Assembly: GCA_003184365.1 (NCBI GenBank)
Contig: NKYR01000171.1
Location: 1 to 64,000, forward strand
Source of the DNA: Evernia prunastri
Taxonomy: Eukaryota > Ascomycota > Lecanoromycetes > Lecanorales > Parmeliaceae
Length of the DNA stretch: 64,000 nucleotides
Direction of reading: 5' to 3'
The position numbers and the translations under genes were made by a program. The first letter of the stretch is position 1, and each line of letters opens with the position of its first letter. Of the stretch, positions 56,806 to 64,000 are shown in pieces. Under the pieces are notes generated by a model. That model made no database searches. It saw only the letters and a program-made list of their open reading frames with translations, and had not been told where the DNA came from.

Positions 56806-59040
56806 TGGGTGGGGGGATGGGGGTTTACGAGTGGGGCGGGGTGGGGGTTGGGCACTAATGGGTGGGTGGGGGCTTTTGTTGCGGGGGTGGTGGCGAGCAG
56901 AGCGCGAGCCAGAGGGAGAGAGCGAGAGAGCGAGAAATGGAGATGAAGAGAGATGGAGACAGGAAGTCACGGACGATAGCAACTACATAATCTATCCGAA
57001 CCCCAAAGCATACAGACACGACGGAATATCTCCAGTGCAGCCTGTTCTACCTCCGTGACATCCATGCTTCGTCGTCGGCGTAACTCGGCTGTCATCCTGT
57101 ACATGGCCTCCGGTGGTGTGGTACATCACGTGCATCACTTAAGCTGCTGTTGGAGAGCTACCGCTGAAGGGCTCCTGTTCAATTTAATCAACCGAGTCGA
57201 ACTGGAAGCGAAAGTCGACCTTGATCGTCTCTTTGATGGAGTATCCCACTTCATGAGATTCGAAACTTGAGATCGAGATTTGAGATTCGAGATTCGAGAT
57301 TGAGATTGGAAAGGTGAGGGGGAAAAGAGACGTGCGATGATTAACAGGATGGATGGACTGGCACTGGCGGTCTTGGGTTGCGGCATATAAATGTACTACA
57401 AACCATTACCATTTCCTCCCGTTGATGAAACAGAGTTTCTAAACCTCTTCTCTACCGCTGCTGCCTCCCTGTTTGACAATCACCTATTTCCCCGTCCTGC
57501 AGGTGCCTTTTCGATCCTCTCGTGCGCGAGGACATGTTTGTATACGCGCTCGCGCGCTGGCTGTCTGTCTGTTTGTCTGGCGAAGAAATCCTTGGTTTGC
57601 GTTTGCCCGCTAGTCGAACTGCGTCGGGACTGAGGGTGGCGTTGGTTGTTTGGGGGAGGGGGGGGTTGTTGAAGAGGAGGTTGGATTGGTGCGGTTCGGG
57701 CTGGGGAGATGGGGTTTTGGAAGAGGAGGAGGTAGGTAGTTTTGTTTGGGTCTTTATTTTTTCTTTTATGCGGTTTCTCCAGGCTAAGTCTCCGCCGCCA
57801 GTAGCACGAACACTTCTTATGCGAAGCGTCTCGAATCTTCAATGAATTTGGCCGTCATGATCGCCTAGCTGGAGTGGTGAAAGGCTTTGTAGGAGTTAGT
57901 AACGACATGTAATATGGAAATTGACACCTACGACGCTCGCGGTAACGATTTCGGCGAGAGATGTATTGGAGGTGCTTAAATCGGTGCCGCTGGAGAAGGT
58001 TCCTTCGCTGGTGGGCGGTTTTCTAGGGAAATGGTATGGTATGATGGATGATGAATATGGAGCTCGATACCATACAGATCCCTGGCTTCCTGTACTCTAC
58101 ACAAGATGAGGAGAATGTAGGGTTTCGTGGTGTACGTGTGAAGGTGCCTCCACATTCAATAACTATTGGCTTCGTTCTTTTCATCTTTTTTACTTTCTTT
58201 ATGAAGCGGACATGGTATCTTTCTGGAGCTGGGGATGTTTAGTCAAGCAACAACTTTTGTGGGGGATCGGCCGCTGCTCGGTCACAAGTACTCCATCTGT
58301 GTATGATCAGTACAGTAGTACGAAAGATGAAAGAAAAAGGAAAACAGAAAAAAGGCCCCAAAGAAATGCAAAGATCAAGATAGAAGCTGACAGGCTGAAT
58401 TGAAGTTCATAAAAATTTTCAGCATCCAGCACATCAAAGCAGTACCGATTTGAGTACCGTTTCTCCACAATGGGTTGACTGCTTTACCAAAGTCACTCGC
58501 TAATGTCCAGGTATGTCGCTCAGATTACTGACCCATTCCGGCTGGGACTTCTAGCAGAGAAACCTTCTTTAAGATCTCGAATATCGCTCTTTTTAAGTCC
58601 TCCTCCGTCTTTTACCTTCGTAAGAGAATTCCTTTAGAATCCATATCTCATCATTCTCGGACGATCTAGTGCTTGGAAGTGCGAGATGTATACATATGAG
58701 TTGGACCTTATTAAGCATCGAGTGACAATTGTGACTCGAATCACTATTTTTCTGCATTCTAAAACAAGGACTAATTCCCCCAATGAGTGTTTTGAAAGGA
58801 AAGGGGCCACTGTGGATGTGGATGTAAAACAAACTCACGAATATAATCAGCGAGGTCAACTCCGTTGCGTGTCCAAAAACGGTTTAGCTTGCCGAATGAC
58901 TTCCTGCACCTGCTAGCCAATTGCCTCGCCTCTCAGATTGCGAGCGCCTGTCTGCAGGGCTGATGGCCTCAACCATGCCGTCAAGATCTGCCCACGTCAA
59001 GCATGAAGAAGGCCAAATCTTCACTCAGTGATCAACCAGT
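56806..59040. other. Intergenic with simple repeats
   Basis: 2.2 kb without a supported gene. It holds a G-rich stretch (56806-56900), a GA-rich run (56915-56960) and a (GAGATTC)n-like run at about 57258-57312. Long antisense ORFs over the upstream lectin exon are composition effects. Confidence 0.45.
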
Positions 59041-60780
59041 ATGGAGCCCGCGCAAACCTCCTCTCGGTCTGCCTTCTGGTCGCGTCGAAGAGTTCTCGGC
59101 CTCATCTGCTTAGCCGTCGCGATCTGCTTTCTGTTCTACCCTTCATCGTCCTCAGACGCAGGATGGGTTATTGTGAGCCTTCCAGATGCCGAAATATACC
59201 AGTGTGACCCCGATGAACCGTTTAAGAGCGTGGCTATAATTGGTGCTGGCTCCGGTGGTGCTTCGGCCGCCTACTATCTCAACCGCTTCAGGCATCCTTG
59301 CAGCAGGATCAATATCACTGTCTACGAACGCTCGGACTATGTAGGAGGAAGGTCGACTACCGTGGATGTGTACGGTGATCCCACAGAGCCTGTTGAGCTG
59401 GGCGCTAGCATCTTCGTGGAAGTGAATAAGAATCTCGTCTCTGCCGCCAAAGAATTTGGTCTCTCTACCCAGGGATTCAAGCCGAACATCGAGGATCTGC
59501 CGAATACTTTGGGTGTCTACGATGGAAATGACTGGGTCTTCATGGGAAGCGAGAGTGGCTGGTGGACTACAGCGAAGATACTGTGGAGATATGGACTAGC
59601 TCCCATCCGGACACAGCAGCTGATGAAGAAGACGGTTGGAGCATTCCTCAAGATGTACGATGAGCCGCAGTTCCCATTCAAGGATCTGTCACAGACGGCA
59701 TACGATCTCGGTTTGACCGAGGCTACAGCGGCAACCGGAGAACAATTCCTGCAGGCAAATGGCATCACGGGCCCATTTGGGACGGATATCATCCAGGCAA
59801 GCACAAGAGTGAATTATGCCCAGAATATCGATAAGATACATGGGCTGGAGAGTATGGTCTGCATGGCTACGGATGGTGCTATGTCGATCCAAGGAGGCAA
59901 TTGGCAGATCTTTGATGGCATGCTCAAAGCTTCTGGGGCGAAGGTCCTGCTCAATACCAGTGTTTCAAATGTGTACCGCCAAGCCGACGGCAGCTACGCC
60001 GTCAATGCGCTCTCGTCTTCATATCCTACTGGTATCGACCTCGCCGTTTACGACACAGTGGTCCTCGCAGCGCCACTCCAGTTCGCCAAGCTCAGTCTCA
60101 CCCCAGCTCCGGTGAATCCGCCTCCAGAGATCCCTTACGTGAATCTGCACGTCACGCTTTTCACCTCCCGACGCAAACTGAACCCACAGGCCTTCAACCT
60201 CGAGGGTGGCGTCCCGACAACAATCCTCACCACAACCCCCAAAACCAACGCCAACCCTCCACCTTTCTACAGCATCTCCACTCTCCGCACCCTCACAAAT
60301 CCAACCACCCACCAGCGCGAATACCTCTACAAAATCTTCAGCCCTGCACCTGTTACCGCCTCTTGGCTCTATAGCATCCTCACCCCGCTCCACGCCAGCC
60401 CCCACCCTCACGAACCCCAAGATGAAAGGGACATCAGCTGGATCTACGAGAAAGTCTGGCAGAGCTATCCGTACTTACCGCCTAGGGTTACGTTCGAGGA
60501 TGTGCAGCTGGATGAGGAGGGGAAGGTGTGGTACACGAGTGGTATCGAGAGTTTCATCAGTACGATGGAGACGAGCTCGCTGATGGGGATGAATGTGGCG
60601 CGCTTGATTGCCGATGGGTGGAAGAGGGAGAGGGAGGTCCATGAAGGCGAGTTGGAAAGATTAGGGAAGGGAAAAAAGGAGCAACTAGTGGAAGGGGGAA
60701 CGGAGAATGCGGGAACGGGGAACAGAGACGCGATGGTACAGGTCCCTATAGTGGGTAAAGCTACAGCGGAGTTGCTTTGA
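59041..60780 (+). CDS. Prenylcysteine oxidase
   Basis: A single-exon gene of 579 aa. This FAD thioether oxidase cleaves farnesyl- or geranylgeranyl-cysteine released from degraded prenylated proteins, giving the aldehyde, free Cys and H2O2; animal forms are lysosomal. An N-terminal anchor or signal lies at about residues 17-37 (VLGLICLAVAICFLFY). The FAD motif VAIIGAGSGGASAAYYL begins near residue 64, and YERSDYVGGRS follows near 95. The GASIFVEVNKNLVSAAKEFG block and the CMATDGAMSIQGGNWQIFDG block are typical of the PCYOX family. The C-terminus contains SGIESFISTMETSSLMGMNV, the usual end of the FAD fold, then a variable tail. The length is somewhat above animal PCYOX1 (about 505 aa), mostly in that tail. 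Likely vacuolar or endomembrane. Confidence 0.9.
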   Translation: MEPAQTSSRSAFWSRRRVLGLICLAVAICFLFYPSSSSDAGWVIVSLPDAEIYQCDPDEPFKSVAIIGAGSGGASAAYYLNRFRHPCSRINITVYERSDYVGGRSTTVDVYGDPTEPVELGASIFVEVNKNLVSAAKEFGLSTQGFKPNIEDLPNTLGVYDGNDWVFMGSESGWWTTAKILWRYGLAPIRTQQLMKKTVGAFLKMYDEPQFPFKDLSQTAYDLGLTEATAATGEQFLQANGITGPFGTDIIQASTRVNYAQNIDKIHGLESMVCMATDGAMSIQGGNWQIFDGMLKASGAKVLLNTSVSNVYRQADGSYAVNALSSSYPTGIDLAVYDTVVLAAPLQFAKLSLTPAPVNPPPEIPYVNLHVTLFTSRRKLNPQAFNLEGGVPTTILTTTPKTNANPPPFYSISTLRTLTNPTTHQREYLYKIFSPAPVTASWLYSILTPLHASPHPHEPQDERDISWIYEKVWQSYPYLPPRVTFEDVQLDEEGKVWYTSGIESFISTMETSSLMGMNVARLIADGWKREREVHEGELERLGKGKKEQLVEGGTENAGTGNRDAMVQVPIVGKATAELL

Positions 60781-61335
60781 GGGCATATTGGGTCGGGATG
60801 AGTGGGAGGGTTAGGCGTTCTGGCTAAGGGTTTGGTCAGGGACTTTCGGTCATCGTCGAGGGATGGCGCTTGCAGTTCGGTCGTCGAGTGAGGGATATCG
60901 TTTCGATGGCCGTGTCTCGCGACCGGCAAGCTGCCCTCATTTCAGGAATAGCATTCTTTTGGCGACACATAGGTTATGGGTTTCCGACTGTGCAAATGAT
61001 TTTGGATCAGAAGCGGGAGCGGGCTCTGCTAGGTTGTGTGTCCCTTCACTTCGGGCATGTAATGTCCGGCTTGGACTCGTAGCTTGAGCGTTGGCAATCA
61101 GTGTGCTGGAGCGAGACGTTGCCGGTTTTCTGGCTGCTAACCCACACAGCCCTTTTGAGCCGTTTTCTGCATACTGACGGGTGTAGAAGGCGGGCAAGAG
61201 ATGGGATGTGTATCGGTCCAACGTGATATATCCATCCAGACTATATACCGTGGCTCCCAGAACCCAGCACGAACTCCGTACGCTAATGTATGCATTGCTC
61301 ATATCGCTCACATTTTTCTCCCCACTTCTCCTTTT
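60781..61335. other. Convergent intergenic region
   Basis: 555 bp between two genes read toward each other. No gene seen; likely both 3' UTRs. Confidence 0.4.
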
Positions 61336-61981
61336 TCACTCAAAATTGTCCTGATTGACCTGATACGCCATCACCATCATCCACAGCAAGAACACCGTCC
61401 CCACGATGTAGAACGCAAACGCCGCCTTCCAGTCCTGACAGATCCCCTGCGTCTCCAGCCACGCCAGCGTCGCCTGCCCGTTCGCCAGGCCCGAGCTCGG
61501 CCGGTAGAGGTTGCAGTAGCTGTTGACGGAGCCCTTGGGCCCGTAGAGCTGGATGGCCGTCTCGATCAGGCCGGTGAGGAAGAGCACGAAGAGGATGAAG
61601 GAGCCGAGGACGACGATGCCGGGGAGCAGCTGCCGCTGTTGGATCAGGACGAGGATGATGAGCAGGAAGAGCAGGCAGAGGGAGCCGGTGGCTATGCTGT
61701 AGGGGAATATCCTGAGACGGGGGGGAATTAGCATGTAATGTCTATTGGATTCACTCCGGGGGGGGGGGGGGGGGGGGGGCAAGGAATGGTTGAAGGGTCA
61801 AGGGAACGTACCATGGCACTCCGAGATGGAAGTTGGATTGCAGCTGCATGAAGTAGGTGAACACGCCGACTATCGTTGCGGCGGCTGCTATCATGACGAT
61901 GAGCCAGAAGTTGAGCTGCGCTTCCGGCCACATGTATTTCCGTTTTCGCTCGAGCACGCGGATGAGGACTTCGTTGGCCAT
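61336..61981 (-). CDS. Four-TM membrane protein, hypothetical
   Basis: Two exons (61981-61812 and 61711-61336) give 181 aa. The 100-nt intron contains a 22-base homopolymer. Four membrane helices are visible: FWLIVMIAAAATIVGVFTYF, TGSLCLLFLLIILVLI, PGIVVLGSFILFVLFLTGLI and FAFYIVGTVFLLWMMVMAY. A loop before helix 4 carries two cysteines. The size and layout are like small fungal tetraspan (MARVEL-like) membrane proteins, but I see no diagnostic motif. It starts MANEVLIRVLERKRKYMWPE with a basic cytosolic N-terminus. Convergent with the prenylcysteine oxidase gene. Confidence 0.75.
61758..61779. repeat. Homopolymer G22 (plus strand) in intron
   Basis: Twenty-two consecutive G on the plus strand, i.e. 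C22 in the transcript of the four-TM gene intron. It sits between the splice sites without touching them. Length may be a sequencing estimate. Confidence 0.85.
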
Positions 61982-62809
61982 TGCGTTTGTGTGAGGTGAG
62001 GACAGGTGGGAAGGTGATTGGTGGAGATGTCAGTAGGAGACGTCGTTTCCCGATGCCTCTCCTTGCGGAAGCTGATGCCGAACAATGTGTGTGACAGGTT
62101 CCTTGAAGGGTTTTGCTGCGCGCTGGATGGTCGGATGGTGCTCCGCTCGTGCTGTCGTCGACGACTCCTTGGGCACCTTTCGCAGAGGCTGCAGAGCGGC
62201 GATTGCTAAACGCTGCGAGCTGAGGTTGAATTCGGGTGATTTTCAGTACCCTTTGGATTACTTTCTGTGACCAGAGAAGCGTCGAGGGTGATTGGACGTA
62301 GAGGGGGGGACGGGTGTATAGAGGCTTCGTCCGAGAAGAGCAGGCGGATGTATCTCTTGAGCTTCGAGCTGACGATTGTACGACGCGGAGGGAATGATGC
62401 GGGTCTTGCGTATGATATCGGAAGGTTACAGAAGGTGAATGGCTAATAGTGCAGCTGGGAACAGCAGTTCAATGGTGTAATGATTCCGTGGTCATGTCTT
62501 GGCGGAGAGGTTGGAGTATATTTTGGTGGCGGGGAAGTTGCGGGCGCGGGAAGCAGGCACGAATCCTCTCGGGTTGCTTTTAAACCTCAGCCAACGCTAG
62601 TGTATGATACCGGAGGGTCTTTAGGCCGGAGACTGGGGCAGCCACATACCTTGATTAGTAAGAGATCCACATAGTAATCACGGTACCCGCGTGCCTCCTC
62701 CCTGCTTCCTTCTCCATACCTCGCTGTCGCCATTGATTCCACATTCCACCCCACACCCTCATACTTCGTGAATCGTGTAATAGCTAGCAAATCGCGTCAT
62801 CTCTTCATT
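61982..62809. other. Divergent intergenic region
   Basis: 828 bp between the starts of the four-TM gene and the right-edge gene. No supported gene; presumed promoters. Confidence 0.4.
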
Positions 62810-63970
62810 ATGACGTCGCAAGAGCTTGTCGTTCGCCAGCCTCCTCAGTATGGCGGCTTCGAGGATACTCAGGAAGAGTTGGATTGGTACGGTAGCAACC
62901 CCGAGGGTATCGATCGTCGTACCCCGGAGGCCATGTATCCAGACGAGGTCCTTGACGTCGTCGCTAAGGAGGATGAGGAGGTTAGCGATGGCGAATGGAG
63001 CAGACCCACATATTCTGACGCGTCTAGATCACCGTCACCAAGGCCTTCTTCCTCCGCTCCCTCCCTAAAGCGTAAAGCCTCCGGTGATGTCGTCGCCCCC
63101 AAGAAGGCCCGGAAGGGTAGCAAGCGGAGCAAACCGGTCCCTACCATGTCCCCCGAGGCCGTGTCAACAATACTAAAATTGCCTCCCCATACTCCCGAGA
63201 CGCGTCAGGCTGTTTTTTCGTTGAATGCGCCCGTGTCATGGACAGCAGAGCAGTACGAGGCGTATTGGCCATTGATGGACAATCTCTGGGTATGCAACAA
63301 GCCCAATAACGCGATGACTGGTAAAGGCACTCAGTCCTCCTACTGGTGGTGTCGTCTACACAAGGGGGAGACTGTTAGCGAGACTCATGGGCAAAAAAAT
63401 AAGCAACTGCGACACGTCCCTCCCTGTGGTATGAAGCTGAAAATGGTGAAAGCATTCAGCCAATCTGACAGCAGTATCTTAATGACTGTTGTACTCTCGC
63501 TTCATTTGGATAAGAAGAGTCCCTGCCAGCAGCATAATCACGAGCGTGATTACGTCGATCAGGTCAAAATCAATTCCTTCGTCATGACTGCCGCTGGTGA
63601 AGCTGTTTCCAAAGGCTGGCAGATTGCCTCGATCTATAGCAATTTGAGAGGCGTCAAATGGACTGGAAACCTTTCTGCCCTGGAGGCTGCTGGTGGGAAG
63701 CACCTAAAGCTATTGCACTGCCATAACGCCGGCGCCGAATGGAAGAAGTCTCATCCTGACGGGCGCATTCAAGGTGCCAAAGATGCATGGGAAATCCAGT
63801 GGGCTGACTGTCTGACGTCACTGGAAACAATGGAGGGCGTGCGCAGTGCTAATATCGAGGCCCGAAGAGATATCGACAGTGAGATGGCCCATGGTACCGT
63901 GTTTGCAAAGAGATGTGAGTCTTATCCACCGATTTTTTTCTGTAGAGGCTATGGTTCGCTAACCGGCTAA
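62810..63970 (+). CDS. MULE-like multicopy element ORF, 3' truncated by window
   Basis: The ATG at 62810 opens MTSQELVVRQPPQYGGFEDT. Acidic/Ser-rich and basic KRKASGDVVAPKKARKGSKR segments follow. Then comes a Cys/His-containing region (NLWVCNKPNN, YWWCRLHKGET, VPPCGMKLKMVKAF, QQHNHERDYVDQVKINS) and LSALEAAGGKHLKLLHCHNA. I recall this order from repeated fungal ORFs with a FLYWCH/WRKY-like finger upstream of a MULE transposase. The exon probably ends at 63914 (AGAT|GTGAGT), because GTVFAK is usually followed by a transposase core; that part lies beyond the window. Without splicing the frame stops at 63970. I rate the mobile-element assignment moderate. The extended GTG start at 62768 is less likely. 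Confidence 0.6.
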   Translation: MTSQELVVRQPPQYGGFEDTQEELDWYGSNPEGIDRRTPEAMYPDEVLDVVAKEDEEVSDGEWSRPTYSDASRSPSPRPSSSAPSLKRKASGDVVAPKKARKGSKRSKPVPTMSPEAVSTILKLPPHTPETRQAVFSLNAPVSWTAEQYEAYWPLMDNLWVCNKPNNAMTGKGTQSSYWWCRLHKGETVSETHGQKNKQLRHVPPCGMKLKMVKAFSQSDSSILMTVVLSLHLDKKSPCQQHNHERDYVDQVKINSFVMTAAGEAVSKGWQIASIYSNLRGVKWTGNLSALEAAGGKHLKLLHCHNAGAEWKKSHPDGRIQGAKDAWEIQWADCLTSLETMEGVRSANIEARRDIDSEMAHGTVFAKRCESYPPIFFCRGYGSLTG

Positions 63971-64000
63971 AGCTCCGCTACTGTTTCTTCGCCGGCGTGG

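Noticed and set aside
56230..56982. 250-codon minus-strand ORF
   Set aside because: It is antisense to the last lectin-like exon, of biased Arg/Pro/Gly composition, and arises from GC-rich codon use on the plus strand.

Overview
The window looks like nuclear DNA of a filamentous ascomycete (Pezizomycotina). Genes are interrupted by short GT-AG introns of about 45-100 nt, and the families seen are typical of such fungi: a Zn2Cys6 regulator, an ABCB multidrug transporter, a NACHT-ankyrin STAND protein, F-box-like families, Tc1/mariner and piggyBac relics, and an Spc110/PcpA-type spindle-pole protein. I cannot fix the genus or class from sequence alone.

Layout. From 0.1 to 10 kb there is a detoxification or secondary-metabolism-like group. 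It holds a class A flavin monooxygenase, a frameshifted ankyrin gene and a full-length ABCB transporter, the last transcribed divergently from a Zn2Cys6 regulator. The shared 534-bp promoter carries two identical CGG-AGT-CCG palindromic sites. From 11.6 to 24.4 kb there is a small protein with an internal duplication, a foldback element, a NACHT-ankyrin gene, an inverted-repeat element that encloses a gene fragment, a broken 2EXR-like gene, a five-exon secreted-protein gene, a Tc1/mariner element containing an assembly gap, and an F-box-like ORF.

From about 24.5 to 46.8 kb the window is mostly a graveyard. It contains a ~62-bp minisatellite, an MFS transporter relic, and several degenerate copies of one fungal multicopy family (28.5-30.2 kb and 40.1-42.3 kb). 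It also has two gag-like fragments, a piggyBac relic lacking its catalytic core, three ~275-bp tandem repeats, and an F-box gene with two nonsense codons. Very few intact genes are supported here.

From 46.8 to 62 kb gene structure becomes clean and conserved. The genes are a spindle-pole protein with Cnn_1N and PACT-like ends, a divergently transcribed Ecdysoneless/SGT1-type protein, a membrane-anchored lectin-like protein, a prenylcysteine oxidase and a small four-TM protein. The window ends inside a gene resembling a multicopy MULE-like fungal element. The sharp change near 46.8 kb suggests a boundary between an accessory, repeat-bearing compartment and a core compartment. All exon joins were worked out by hand from splice signals and reading frame, with no transcript evidence.
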